From positions 45,394,001 through 45,458,000 of the forward strand of contig NC_083711.1 in the NCBI RefSeq assembly GCF_033118175.1: DNA of 64,000 bases, written 5' to 3'. Both the position numbers and the translations under genes were made by a program. Shown one piece after another: positions 44,681 to 57,435 of the stretch (its first letter is position 1; each line of letters opens with the position of its first letter). This DNA is from Dama dama. Lineage: Eukaryota > Chordata > Mammalia > Artiodactyla > Cervidae. The notes under the pieces are model-generated. The model did not search any database, was not told the origin of the DNA, and saw only the letters and a program-made list of their open reading frames with translations.

Positions 44681-45068
44681 AAGAGAAAAAACCTGAGTGA
44701 ACTGAAGGAGCAAGCTCTGCTAGGGTTTGGTCTTCTAGGAGAGTATTCTGGGCAGAGGAAACAGTAAGTTCTAAACCCTTGTGGTAAGAAAGAATGTGGT
44801 GTATTGGGGGAGCATCGAAAATAGCTGGAGCAAAGTAATAACAGTACAGACTATATATTGAAAGAAAAACTAGAGGCAGGTAAAACAGTAAGGAGGCTAG
44901 TATAGTAATCCAAATGAAAAAGGCACTTGGATTACTAAATTAAGCTTGGGAACAATCAACTACAATTTGGAAATGATAAGTTGGAAATGTCTTGGATGTT
45001 TGAAGACCTCCAGGAAGTCTCTGAAGCCTTGGTGGGATTCTGGTATGCAGGTGCAAATGATGGGCAGT

Positions 45069-45207
45069 GAGGGCACAAAATGGCAACCCACACCAGTATT
45101 CTTGCCTGGAAAATCCCATGGACAGAGGAGCCTGGCAGGCTACAGTCCCTGGGGTCGCAAAGAGTTGGACAGGCCTGAGTGACTAACACACACACGAGGG
45201 CACAAAA
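45069..45207 (+). repeat. Bov-tA SINE 3' portion with 12-bp target-site duplication
   Basis: GAGGGCACAAAA is repeated exactly at 45069-45080 and 45196-45207. Between them is a 5'-truncated SINE starting 'tggcaacccacaccagtattc' and ending in (CA)n. The short, head-less copy with a clean duplication implies truncation during insertion rather than later deletion. Confidence 0.9.
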
Positions 45208-46389
45208 GAACCTGGAGAGTAGGACGGAAGCCACGGCCTCAGAGAACACTACTGATAAAGCAGAAAGTGGGAAGAGATACAACCCAAGGAGAAAAGAAAG
45301 ATGAGAGACCACAGAAAGAATAAACTGAGATTGTCTGTATTTTCTCTCCTCTCCTAACATCCTTAATATTGACTATTTACTGAAAATAGTGATGGATTAT
45401 TCTTGTACAGTTTCTGGAGTCTCTTGGAATCTCAGGAGATTTACTGCAAAGTATTTGACATTTGGAATGATAATGTATACATATTGCAAAACAGAAAATG
45501 AGCCAAGTGTTGACTATAACAAACAGTAACAAACTGACATAGTCTGGTGGCCCTGTGCATCACACTGTTGAAGCTGCGCTGGGGCTAATTGGGATCACCA
45601 GCTTATTTTCTTCCTGCCAGAGTGTCTGTCCCCTCTTTACGAGACAGGATAAACTTCTTCTGTATTCAGAAGGAATTTATCCTTGTCTCTTCAGTGTTTA
45701 AGTGTCTGAGTTTTCTCAAGGTCATTCACTCTAATCGCTTCCCTAGATCTACAAACGTACAGTCTCCTTTCTGTGGTTCATTCCCTCTCCTAAACCAGCC
45801 TGCTAATTATTGGGTAGAGTATAGTAAGAAGTATCAGCTTAAAAATTCTAGTAACAGGTAGCTCAGCTTGAAGAAAACACTGGAAGAACTAGAAGAGAAA
45901 AGAGAATATAAATAAACTTCATGCTTACATAATGTTGCCTTTTAAAGCATCTAAATAACATTGAATAGAGCCACCTAGAGGGTGAAATCGTACTCATTTT
46001 CAAAAATGAAAGTTCTTTCCAAATAATTTATGATACAGTTTGTTCTGGTAAAGAGTTTGATGGCTTCTAATGTGAGAAGAACTATAGATAAACCCATGTC
46101 ATAGGTACTAATTTGCATCCATAAATTCAGGAGAATGAGAACCTACTTTCTAGTCTGCAAGGTAAAGTAACCACTTGTTACTTGGGGGCTTTTTCACCGA
46201 GTTCCTAACGGTCTTATGTAAGAGTGAATAAAGACCAGTAGAAAACGTAATCACTGAAAATGATAGGCCCCTTGTATATGCAACTTCTAATTTTAAAAAG
46301 TTATCTCTGAAATTAATGAATGGAAATCTGGCGAAGCCCTTATTTAATCCTTTGATGAATATTTTTAATGCTTATTTTGTTTTTGTGGG
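45208..46389. other. Intronic sequence, nothing recognised
   Basis: No gene evidence. The 90-codon frame at 45589-45861 has no recognisable family. Confidence 0.45.
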
Positions 46390-48440
46390 AATATAATAAT
46401 GTAACTTTTCTTAACTCTACATCTTGAAATAATTTCAGACTTACAGAAAAAGTTATTCAAATAATATAGTTCCCATATAACTTTTATTTAGTTTCCCCTG
46501 ATGTATTTTACATAATCATAGGACTTTTATCAAAACCAAGAAACAAACATCTGTACAGTACTTTTTACTTAGCTATAGACTTTGATTCACATTTTACTAG
46601 CTTTTCCACTAGTGTCCTTTTTCTCTTCTAAGACTTCATCCAGGGTCCCAAATTGCATGAGTTATCACATCTCAGTCCAGTCTGTGTTTAATCTGTGCAC
46701 TTCTTCAGTCTTCGCTTGTCTTTCCTGACCTTGACACTTTGCAAGAGTACTCATTAGTGATTTTGTAAAATGTCCATTAGTTTGGGTGTGGTCATTGCTT
46801 TTTCATTATTCAGTTTGTGGCTATGCATTTTTGCAGAAATATAACAAAAGTCACATACCCTCTTTAATGCATGGTTTCGGGGAGGTTACCTGATGTCCAC
46901 ATACTTTATTCCTGGGGATGTTAACATGGGTCACGTGGTTAAGGTGGTGTCATCTTGATTGCTCCACTGAAAAGTTACTTTTCCCTTTTTGTAGTCAGTG
47001 TATATTCAAGAGGAGATCTTTTAAACTATGCAAATATCCTGTTTTTCCTCAAACTTTTTCCCATTAATTTTATCATTCATAGTCAACCTTGCCTGCAACA
47101 ATTGCTACTGTTCTGTTTTTAATGGTGATGTTTCTACTTTCTTTCCTTCTGTATTAATCAGAACACTTCTTTAAGGAAGAGCTGTGCTTTAAATGTTCTT
47201 TAAAGAATGTTCTTTAAATGGAATTATACAGGAGGCCTTTCAGAGCTGGCTTCTTTCTCTTAGGAGAATGTACTTGAGAGTCATGCCTTTATTGTTGCTG
47301 AACAATATTCCTTTGTGTGGTGTATCATCGTTTGGTTCTGCATTCAGTGGCTGAAGGACATCTGGGTTGTTTCCAGTTTGGATGATTATTTATAAAACTG
47401 CTCTAAACACTCATGTACAAGTCTCTTTGTAAGCACATATTTCTGTTTATCTTAAAGAAATACCTAGGTGTGGGATGACCAAATCAAATGATAAATATAT
47501 GTTTAATTTTTTAAGAAACTGCCAAACTGTTTTCTAAACCTGATGTACCATTTTACATCCCACTAGTAATTATGAGAGTTTCTGTTACTCTGCATCATCA
47601 GCAATGCTTGATATTTTTTTTTTAATTAGCCATCTTAGTGAGTATATATTAGTGTCTTACTGTGACTTTAATTTGCATATCCCTATGACTATTGAATTTG
47701 ATCAGCTTTCCATATGTTTCTTCACTATCCATATATCTTCTTTGGTGAAGTATGTTTTCAGATTTTTACCCATATTCTCTCATTGGGTTGTTTTTTGTTA
47801 ATGTTGAGTTCTAAATTTTTTTTTTAAATATATATTTTTGGATACTGTTCTTTCTCTAAAATATGTGTTTAAAATTTGATTTGTAGATATTTTTCCAGTT
47901 TTTAACTTGTTTTTCCATTCAATGAACATTGTCTTTAACAGAGTAACTGTTGTTTTATTTTGATAAAGTCTGATTCATTATTCCTTTTCTTTTACGGATT
48001 GTGCTTTGTGGTGTGACGTCAAAAAACTCTTGATCTAGACCACAGTCACAAAGACTTTCTCTTTTATTAACTTCTAGAAGTTTTACATGGGCTTTCCTGG
48101 TGGCTCAGATGGTAAATAATCTGCCTTCTCATGCAGGAGACCTGGGTTTGATCCCTGGGTCAGGAAGATCTCCTGGAGAAGGCAATGGCAACCCACTCCA
48201 GTATTCTTGCCTGGAGAATTCCTTGGGCAGATGAGCCTGCTGGGCCACAGTCCATGCAGTCGCAAAGAGTCAGACACAACTGAGTGACTAACACTTTCTC
48301 AGAAGATTTACATAGAGATCTAAGATCCACTTTGAGTTAATTTTTACATAAAGTGTGACATATGGGCCAAGGTTCTTCTTTTGTATTTTTTGCATATGGA
48401 TAGTTTCAGCACCATTTGTTGAATTGTTATATTTTTTAGA
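46390..48440 (-). repeat. Ancient L1 LINE, antisense
   Basis: Highly diverged but ordered L1 landmarks are visible on the plus strand: 'tgctgaacaatattcctttg', 'ctgggttgtttccagtttgg', 'caaactgttttctaaacctg', 'aatttgcatatccctatgac', 'ttctttggtgaagtatg' and 'tttcagcaccatttgttgaa'. A Bov-tA SINE at 48089-48299 interrupts it. Confidence 0.75.
48089..48299 (+). repeat. Bov-tA SINE, sense, complete
   Basis: Full copy from 'gggctttcctggtggctcagatgg' (A box region) through B-box-like 'ggtttgatccctggg' to 'cagacacaactgagtgactaac'. The flanks TAGAAGTTTTACAT and CAGAAGATTTACAT look like a slightly decayed duplication. Confidence 0.95.
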
Positions 48441-48449
48441 TGCAAAACT

Positions 48450-49430
48450 TTTTTTGCCTCATTTTTAACTTACTTTCTTTGCTTAAAATCCTTCAAGGGC
48501 TTTCCTTCACCCACAGGACAAAATTCATGCCCCTGAATATAGAAATTCAAGGTTTTGAACAATTGGCTTCCACTCAGCATTCCTTTTATCTCCTGCCTCT
48601 CTACCTCTTAGTTTATATTCAGTTAACAATAAATCAATATTTGATTCATATTTCAAATGAAATATTCAAATGACTCTTTCAGTGAATCATTGATTGAGCC
48701 CACATTCTATCATACTTGGCCTTCTTCTTGGAAATACTTCTTTTTCCCCCACCATCATCACTCCTAACTCAGCCAGCAAGCCTGACTTATGGAGGATGAC
48801 TCAGCTTGTATGAAACTTCTTTTCTTCATCTTTTTACCGGGAGATATCTATATCACACTTAACATGTTATGCTATAATTACTTTTATATGTATGGGCCTG
48901 AAGTTTGTTTTAACTCTTACACCATAACGTTAGGCCCTCTGCACCATCTGGCAATGACCTGAGTTTCTTCTGGGACACTCCCACCAGTCTGTTGGCTGCA
49001 GCAAGGCATCTGTGCAGTCTTCTGTCCCGTTGGGGTTCCCTCTTACCTTCACACTTCCTTCCCACAGCCCTCATCAGGGCTCCAGCACCCCAGCCACTGC
49101 CCATCAGTAGAGCAAAACTATCATGCCATTCATTTGCTTTCTGATAGCTCTTAATTTACTGTTAATAAAGGATTAAACGAAGTGTACTGGTCACTCCATA
49201 TTCTCCTCTTAATGTTCTATCCTAGCTTAAACTCTCCTCTCAAACTCCCTCTTGCCAAATCTCCAATATATACCCCCAATATATATTTTAAATTACTTTT
49301 AGATAGAGGGGGAAATCCTATGTTATATTGGAATGGGGGTTTGGGGAGTCGATAGTCTCCTGAGGATAGCCTTAATTTTATTTATTGTGGTGCCTAACAT
49401 GGTACTGAGCATACAGGAAATACTAGGTAT
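48450..49430. other. Intronic sequence with L2-like text
   Basis: 'cttcaagggctttccttcacccacagg' with 'ttgaacaattggcttcc' (about 48490-48600) resembles an L2 LINE. The remainder to 49430 is unassigned. Confidence 0.4.
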
Positions 49431-49431
49431 A

Positions 49432-49638
49432 CCCCAGGTGGTGCTAGTTGTAAAGAACCTGCCTGCAAGTGCAGGAGACATAAGAGACGAGGGTTCGATC
49501 CCTGGGTTGGGAGTATCCCCTGGAGAAGGAAATGGCAACCCACTCCAGTATTCTTGCCTGGGAAATCCCATAGAGGAGCCTGGTGGGCTACTGTCCATAG
49601 GGTCACAAAGAGTTGGACATGACTAAAGCAACTTAGTA
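49432..49638 (+). repeat. Bov-tA SINE, sense
   Basis: It reads 'ggtggtgctagttgtaaagaacctgcc' (a tRNA-head variant), 'gagggttcgatccctgggttggg', body and tail to 'gttggacatgactaaagcaactt'. Confidence 0.93.
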
Positions 49639-49639
49639 T

Positions 49640-51285
49640 ACATGTACTTATGGATGAAGGAATATTGTAAGAAAGGAGGGAAAGGAAGCAAAGGATAGGG
49701 GTAGAATAAAAAGAAGAAGAAGGGAAGAAAGCAAAGAAGGAACCTAATTTTTCAAGGACTTCAAGCCCAGTTCTAAATTTGAACACTCACTAATGTCAGT
49801 TATATTTATATAAAATTGGCAGCTTTTCTCATAATTGTGTTTCTGTGTACTTTGGCAATTTTTCCTTCTGAACAGTCATCATATTTTAGTTGTTTTTCTC
49901 CTATTAAATTTTAACTGTATATATATATTACATTATAGTTATTTAGGAACATGTCTTTTTCTACTATTCTAGAATCAACTTCAAAGTAGGGCCACATTAC
50001 CTGATCTATATCTTATATGTTATAACACTCAATCTTAACTTTGGAATGGGTTAAGAAATACAGTAGTGTGTTTCCTCAGCCTGAGAAATAAAAGTAGGCA
50101 TAACTTAGCCACTGATGATTGAGATATAGCCACAGAATGATGTGAATTTATTGACATTTTTATTAGGTTACATCAATCACTGTGAGTGAATTTATTCATT
50201 TTCCACTCCTCACAAATGTCAGCCAAAGACATCAGTGATTTTTTGTTTATCCTTTTCATTCAAATGCAATGACTGTTTTAGGATTCTTAGGCCTGAAAAT
50301 AATGCATTGACCTTTCCCCTAAACATTAATGGCATGATTCTTTTGAAATAAGGTCAGTTTTCATTTTGGCACAGCCATATATTATATGGGACACGCTATT
50401 GTGTTTGGTACAGAAATCCATAAATACAAAAAGCTATAGCACCTTTGTGACTTTGTTACTATTTCATACACCTAATTACTGAAGTATTCCATTACCCTGA
50501 ATGAAGTATGAAAAAATGCTTTCCATTAGCTAGAGTTTCTGTGATTTAATGATTTATTTCATATAGATTAAATCTAACTGTAAAAAATTCCAGGATACTC
50601 CCTAGGGAAAGCAACTCTGGATATAAAGTATAAGGGGGCTGGAGAAAATAAAAAGAAAAGAGGGGCTGCTTAAAAATAGGAAGATTTAAGGGTGAGGCCT
50701 AGCAGAATTTCTGAATTTGTTCCAGGAAAAGGAGAAGCTAATTACTTCCCTAAAAGAGGATTTAAAATTAATATAATTATTTCTTACATGTAAGCTAAAT
50801 AAATTTACTAAAACAAAAACAAAAGCCTTCCTTATGTCAACTCTGGCATTCCAATATTTTCTGCCTCAATGAGACAGTATTTCTAGTCATACAAGCCATT
50901 GGTAACGGACTCAGAAACTATTTCACATAAGTACCTCTAAGTAAAAAAGACACGCACACACACAAAAAGTGGAAGACTGCATTTGTCAGTGATGAAAGTT
51001 TTAATTATACAATTTGTAAAGCTTAAAATTAGTGTTTTTACTAAGATGGCCCAAATGGAACAATTGCTAAAACTGAAATAATGCTACCAGTTCTTTGATA
51101 CAGTTCCCAGATTTTAGCTACAAGGGAAATTCTTAACTGCTAAGGAGACCCACCCTTTAGTCTAATTACAGGAACGTATTTTTACTGAGTAGAATGTTGA
51201 GTACTGTCTAGGAAAGCTGAAGGAAAAAAAAAATTGATAGAGACTGATATGGGTAGAGCAAATCCCTTTTTAAGTCAAATTTTAA
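49640..51285. other. Intronic sequence, nothing recognised
   Basis: Non-coding and AT-rich. An A/G-rich patch lies at 49655-49745. Confidence 0.45.
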
Positions 51286-51289
51286 TCCA

Positions 51290-52575
51290 TTCAACCTACC
51301 TGATAAAGACTTCAAAGTAATGATCTTTAAGATGCTCATTGATTTCAGAAGAATGGATGAACACAGTAAGAATTTCAACAAAGGTTATAAAATGTAAAGA
51401 ACCAAGCAAAGCTAAAGAATACAATAACTGAAATTTTCAAATATACTAGAAGAAATAAACTAGTTTAAATGATACAGAGAAATGGATCAGCAGTCTGGAA
51501 GATAGATTAGTGGAAATCACCCAAGCTGAACAAGGGAAAAAAGTTTTAAGCAATAATAATTTAAGGGGCCTCTGGGAAAATTTCAAGCATACCAAAATTT
51601 TCATTATAGGAGCTGGAAAAGGAAGAGAGAATGGGGCAGAGAACTTATTTGAAGGGATAATAGCTAAAAACATCTCTAACCTGGGGAAGGGAACAGACAT
51701 CCAAGTTGTGAAGCACAAAGAGGCTCAAAAAGATGAATATAATAAGGTCTACACCAAGATACATTATAATTAAAATGGCAAAAAATGAACATAAAGAGAG
51801 AATATTAAAAGGAGCAAGAGGAAAGATACTGGTTACATACAAGAGAACTCTCATGAGGCTATCAACTGACTTAGCAGCAGAAACTTTGCAGGCCAATAAA
51901 GTTTATTGCTGGCAAGATATATTAAAGTGAATGCAGTCATGTCCAGTTCCTTGCAACCCCTTTGCCAGGCTCTTCTGTCCATGGAAATTTCCAGACAAGA
52001 AGTGGAGTGGGTTACTATTTCCTTCTCCAGAGGATTTTCCCAACCCAAGAATCGAACCCCTGTCTCTTGTGTCTTTTGCATTGGCAGGCAGATTCTTTAC
52101 CACCGCACCAGCTGGGAAGCCCATATATTAAAGTAGTGTAAGATAAAACCTCAACCAAGAATATTCTGCCTAGCCAGGCTATTATTCAGATTTGAGGAGA
52201 AATAAAGAGTTTTACAGGAAAGCAAAAGCTAAAAGTTATTTCAGGAAATGTTAAAGTGACTTCTCTAAATGGAAAAGAGAAGGCCACAGCTAGAAATATG
52301 AAAATTGCAAAAGAATAAAGCTCATTGGTAAAGGAAAATATCCAGTAGATTGACCACTTATAAGGTTATTAGGAAGGTTAAAAAATAAAAGTAGTAAAAT
52401 TATTTCTATCCACAATAAGTAGTTAACTGATAAAACAAAAAGTTGTAAAATATGATGTCAAAACCATCAAGCATAGATGAGGGTATAAAAATATATGGCA
52501 GTCAGAATTCATTAAACCTTAAAGGGTCATCACTTTAAATAATCACGTAGGTATATAGGTATGTATATATGTATG
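51290..52575 (+). pseudogene. HAL1/old L1 ORF1 remnant, sense
   Basis: The plus-strand frames retain pieces of an L1-type ORF1 protein: 'NNLRGLWENFKHTKIFIIGA', 'FEGIIAKNISNLGKGTDIQV', 'RYIIIKMAKNEHKERILKGA' and 'RLSTDLAAETLQANK'. These align in order with ORF1 of the intact L1 at 28554-29480 (for example 'LWDNVKRPNIRIIGV', 'ADLSIETLQARRE'). After the inserted SINE the text 'ctgcctagccaggctattattcag' continues the C-terminal domain. A HAL1 (ORF1-only) origin is likely because no ORF2 follows directly. Confidence 0.65.
51917..52134 (-). repeat. Bov-tA SINE with 12-bp target-site duplication, antisense
   Basis: ATATATTAAAGT occurs at 51917-51928 and 52123-52134, flanking a complete antisense SINE (51929-52122). 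It interrupts the old ORF1 remnant, so it is the younger event. Confidence 0.95.
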
Positions 52576-52578
52576 TAA

Positions 52579-53240
52579 AAAACAAAGATCATGGAGTCTG
52601 GTCCCATCACTTCATGGCAAATAGATAGGAAAACAATGGAAACAGTGACAGGCTTTATTTTCTTGGGCTCCAAAATCATTGCAGATGGTGACTGAAATCA
52701 TGAAATTAAAAGATGCTTGTGCCTTGGAAGAAAAACTATGACCAACCTAGACAGCATATTAGAAAGCAGAAGTATTTGCTGACAAACGTCCATCTAGTCA
52801 AAGCTATGGTTTTTCCAGTAGTCATGTATGGATGTGAGAGTTGGACCGTAAAGAAGGCTGAGCAGTGAAGAAATGATGGTTTTGAACTGTGGTGTTGGAG
52901 AAGACTCTTGAGAGTCCCTTAGACTGCAAGGAGATCCAACCAGTCCATCCTAAAGGAAATCAGTCCTGAATATTCATTGGAAGGTCTGATGCTGAAGCTG
53001 CAATACTTTGGCCACCTGATGCAAAGAACTGACTCATTTGTAAAGACCCTGATGCTGGGAAAGATTGAAGGCAGTAGGAGAAGGGGACAACAGAGGATGA
53101 GATGGGTGGATGGTGTTACCGACTGGATGGACATGAGTTTGAACAAGCTCCAGGAGTTGGTGATGGACAGGGAAGCCTGTTGTGCTGAAGTCCATAGGGT
53201 CTCAAAGAGTCAGACACAACTGAGCGACTGAACTGACTGA
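52579..53240 (+). pseudogene. BovB LINE 3' fragment, sense
   Basis: The fragment begins 'catggagtctggtcccatcacttc' and ends 'gactgaactgactga'. A frame at 52977-53231 keeps 'LMLKLQYFGHLMQRTDSFVK', 'RRRGQQRMRWVDGVTDWMDM' and 'KSQTQLSD', the BovB polyprotein C-terminus. Upstream the frame is broken. Confidence 0.92.
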
Positions 53241-53244
53241 TATC

Positions 53245-54040
53245 TATAGTTTTTTATATATGAACCTCAAGGTAACCACAAACCAAAAATCTATATTAGA
53301 TACACACACACAAAGGAATGCAAGCATGATGCTAAAGATAATGTCCTACAAGATGGAAATAATTACAATCGCAGAGGTTCTCCCCAAGGAACAAGGAGTC
53401 CAAGTCAACCTCAGGTTCCCCTGCCTGGGGGACCTGCTCCAGGAAGAGGACCCCCCAGAACACTAGGCTGTGAATGCTTTGAAGTCCAGTGGAGTTTACT
53501 TTCAGGAGATTCAGAGAGCTGTGGAAATAGAGACTTAAAGGTAAACAGAAGGTCATAGGCTCCAGGACCTAGGGAGAAAGCAGTGATTTGAAAAGAATAG
53601 AGATCAGATCCTCTTGCTGATCTTAGCAAGTCTCCCACTGGACACAGTCCTGCCCACCAGAGGGCCCAGGACCTGACGCCAATACCGGTGTGAGGATGTG
53701 AGACCCAGGACCCCCCGGGCTGTTGCAGTCAGAGACTCTGGGATGCATGTCTACCTGCCAGCTGGCAGACACCTGCCCCAGGACAGCCATAGCTCTGCAG
53801 CCTGCCATGGCAGAACCTATTCCACCCATCAGCAGACCAGTGTGAGCTTTGGCACACCCCAGTCCCCAAAGCCAGCTATGGGAAGAACAGGGCCCATCCA
53901 CCAGCAAGCCAACAGCAGCTCTGATCCTTAGGCCCTGCAGCCACACCCCAAGATTCCACTCTTTTCACCCATGGGCCAAGCCTTCCAGGATCCCATAACC
54001 AGCTGCTTCATGACCCAGCCCTACTAATCTCCCAAGACTG
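53245..54040. other. G+C-rich block, possible old L1 leader
   Basis: From about 53380 to 54000 the sequence is unusually rich in CC/GG words ('ctgcctgggggacctgctcc', 'cagctggcagacacctgccc'). It lies just upstream of an old sense L1 ORF2 fragment, so it may be remains of an L1 5' UTR. No family match is certain. Open frames on both strands (53623-53946, 53698-53931) are composition effects. Confidence 0.35.
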
Positions 54041-54044
54041 AACC

Positions 54045-55260
54045 AAGAAGTAATAGAAAATATGAACAGACCAATTACAAGTAGTGAAACTGAATCAGTA
54101 ATAATACTTTTTAAAAATTCCAACAAGCAGAAGTTTAGGACCATCTAGCTTCACAGGTGAATACTACCAAATATTTAGAGATGAGTTAGCATCTGTCTTT
54201 CTCAAACTGTTCCAAAATTTGCAGAGGAAGAAATGCTTCCAAACTCATCAGCACAACCCTCATCTCAAAACCAGACAGAAGATACCACAAAAAAGAAACT
54301 TTCAAGCTAATATCACTGATGAAAATACATGCAAAAATCTTCAATAAAATATTAGCAAACCAAATCCAACAATAAGTCAAAAGGATCCTGATCAAGTGAG
54401 ATTCAACCCAGGGATGCAATGATTTTTCAGTATCTGTACCTTAATCATTGTGATGCATTATATTAATAAACTGAAGAATAAATGCAGAAAAATGATGCAG
54501 AAAAACTTTTGAAAATATTCAGCATCCACTTATGATAAAAAGCTTTCCAGAAAATGGATATAGAGGGAACATACATCAACACAATAAAGGTCATTTATAA
54601 TAAACCCACAGCTAACATTATACTCAAAGTTGAAAAGCTGAAAACGTTTCCTGTAAGATCAGGAACAAGATAAGGATGCCCATTCTTAACATTTTACTCA
54701 ACATAGTATTAGTCAACATAGAATTAGAAGCCCTAGCCACAATAATCAGATGAGTAAAAGAAATTAAAGCAAACCAAATTGAAAAGGAAGAAGTAAAACT
54801 GTCACTGTTTGCAGGTGGTGTGATACCATGTACAGAATATCCTAAAGAGGCCATGAAAAATGTACTGGAGCTCATTGGTAAATTCAGTAAAGTTGCAGGA
54901 TGCAAAATTAATATGCAGAAATATATTGCACATTTATACATTAACAGTGAACTATCAGAAAGAGAAATTAAGGAAGCAATTCCATTTACAGTCACATCAA
55001 AAATAATAATTAAAAAAAACCTACTGAAGGAGGTAAAAGACATGTACTCAGAAAACTATAAGACACTGATGAAAAAATTGAAGGTGACACCAATGGAGAG
55101 ATAATAATGTGTTATTGGACTGGAAGAATATTGATAAAATACCCATGCTGCTCAAGGAGGTCTGTAGTTTTAATGCAGTCCCTAACACAAATAATTTTCA
55201 AGTATGCTATTGAAACACAAAAGACTCAAAATAGCCAAAACAATCTTGAGAAGACCTGAA
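54045..55260 (+). pseudogene. Old L1 ORF2 (reverse transcriptase) remnant, sense
   Basis: L1 RT text reads in order with many stops: finger region 'cttcacaggtgaatactaccaaa', 'gggatgcaatgatttttcag', then at 54820-55104 'KEAMKNVLELIGKFSKVAG', 'CKINMQKYIAHLYINSE' and 'IKEAIPFTVTSK'. The catalytic box that is FADD in the intact L1 here reads TTTGCAGGTGGT (FAGG) at 54808-54819, so both metal-binding aspartates are lost. Confidence 0.85.
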
Positions 55261-56165
55261 TAGACATTATTCCAAAGAAGACATTCAGGTGGTCAATGGG
55301 CACATGGAAAATGCTCAACATGGTTAATCATTAGAAAAATGCAAATAAAACCACAATGAGATACCAACCCACACCTGTCAGAATGTCTATCAATCACACA
55401 CACACAAAAAAAGACTTGCAAATAACAAATGTTGTCAAGGATGTGGAGAAAAAAGAACCTTTGTACACTGTTGATGGGAATGTAAATTGGCGATGCCACC
55501 GTGGAAAACAATATGGAGGTTTCTCAGAAAGCTAAAAATCAAACTACCATATGATCTAGCAATACCACTCCTGGGTAAGTATATTTACAAACAAAAAGGA
55601 AAAAAAAAGCACTAATTTGAAAAGATAACATGCACCCCAATGTTCATAGAAATATTATTTATAATAATCAAGATATGGAAGCAAACGAAGTGTCTATCAA
55701 CATATGAAAGGATAAAGAAGACATGTTTTCTACAATGGAACACTACTGTTATTTTTTTTTAAATGAAATTTTGCTTTTTGCAACAGTATGAATGGACCTA
55801 ATGAACTGAGTCAGTCCAAGAAGGACAAACACTGTACCACTTATATGTGAAATCTAAAAAATGAAACAAACTAGTGAACATAACGAAAAATAAATAGACA
55901 CAGATACAGAGAACAAACTCCTGGTTACAGTGGGGAAAGGCAAGAGTGGAAAGTCAAGATAGTAGTAAGGTACAAACTACTATGTTTAAAATAAATTCCA
56001 AGGATATATTAAACAGTGCAGAGAATATAGTCAATATTAATAGTAGCTATAAATGGAATATAATCTATAAAAATTTAATTACTGTATTGTATAACTGAAG
56101 CTAATGTAATATGGTTAATTATATTTATATAAAAAGTCAATTAATTTTTAAAATAAATTTTAAAA
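55261..56165 (+). repeat. Old L1 3' end, sense
   Basis: 'ccaaagaagacattcaggtgg', 'atgtggagaaaaaagaaccttt', 'acactgttgatgggaatgtaaattgg' and 'tggaacactactgttatttttt' are sense L1 C-terminal and 3' UTR landmarks, joined to the preceding fragment by an internal deletion. Confidence 0.75.
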
Positions 56166-57435
56166 AAAGAATAAAATAGAAAAAATTTGAGGTAAAAGAT
56201 ATATTCTTGAAATTTTCAGAAATTGATGAAAAAATTTAAAAATGATGCAAACACATGGAAAGATGTATAATGCTCATAGACTGAAAGAATTAATATTGTT
56301 AAAATACCCATGTTACCCAAGGCAATCTACAGATTTAATGCAATCTCTATCAAAATACCAATGTCATTTTTCACAGTACTAGGACAAACAATTCTAAAAT
56401 TTGTGTGGAACCAGGAAAGTCTGCAAATAGCCAAAGCGATCCTGAGAAAGATCAGCAAAGTTGGAGGTGTCAGGCATTCTGATTCCAAACTATACTGCAA
56501 AGCCATAATATCAAAACAGTGTAATACTGGGGAAAAAACAGACACATAGATCAAAGGAATGGAATAGAGAGCCCAGAAATAAACCCATACTTGCATGGTC
56601 AATTAATATATAACAAAGAAGGTGAGAATATACAATGGGGAGAAGACAACTCCTTTTATAAATAACGTTAGAAAAACTAGACATCTACATGCAAAACAAT
56701 CAAACTGGACTACTATCACACACCATATACCAAAACAAAACAAAACAAAAAAACCCTCCAAATGGATTAATGACTTAAGTGTCCATTGATAGATGAATGG
56801 ATAAAGATGCTATCTATACAATGTAATATTATTCAGACATTTAAATATTGAAATCTTACCATTTGTAACAATACAAATGGTCTAGAAGTTATTATGCTCA
56901 GTGAAATAAGTCATACACCGAAAGACAAATGCCATATGATTCACTTATATGTGGAATCTAAAGAGAAATAAAATGAAATAGGATTCACAATTGTAGAGAA
57001 GAAATGGATGGTTGCCAGAGGGAAGGGGTGGAGGATAGAGGCAGATAAGTGAAGATTAAAAGGTGCTAATCTCCAGTTACAAAGTAAGTAAGGGACCTCC
57101 CTGGTGGTCCAGTGGTTAAGCCACCACGTTTCCACTTTAGGGGTCTTGGGTTCGATCCCTGGCTAGAGAGCTAATAGGCCATATGCTGTGTGGTCAAATA
57201 AAAAAAAAAAAGAATAAGCATTGGTCTGCTAAGGCATAAAAATAAATAGTAAATAATTCACAGAGGTGTAGTATACAGCATAATGAATATAGTCAGTAAT
57301 ATAAAAAGCTTTGTTACTGGACTTATCATGGTGATCATTTCATAATACTGAATGTGCAAGTGTCAAATTATTATGTAGTGCTCTTGAAACTAACATAACA
57401 CGGTACTTCAATTATATTTCAATTAACCTTAAACC
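56166..57435 (+). repeat. Second old L1 3' fragment, sense, interrupted by a CHR SINE
   Basis: This block again covers the ORF2 region after the RT ('MLPKAIYRFNAISIKIPMSF', 'KAILRKISKVGGVRHSDSKL') and runs to the 3' UTR ('gtgctcttgaaactaacataac'). Because it repeats L1 coordinates already passed, it is a second element or a duplication, not a continuation. Confidence 0.75.
57091..57215 (+). repeat. CHR-2 type tRNA-Glu SINE, sense
   Basis: 'gggacctccctggtggtccagtggttaag', 'ttcgatccctggctagagagc' and 'catatgctgtgtggtcaaata' followed by a 12-base A run give a complete short CHR SINE inside the L1 3' UTR. Confidence 0.9.

Noticed and set aside
53623..53946. 107-codon minus-strand frame with overlapping plus-strand frame
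   Set aside because: Both strands are open because the block is G+C-rich, and no protein family is recognised.
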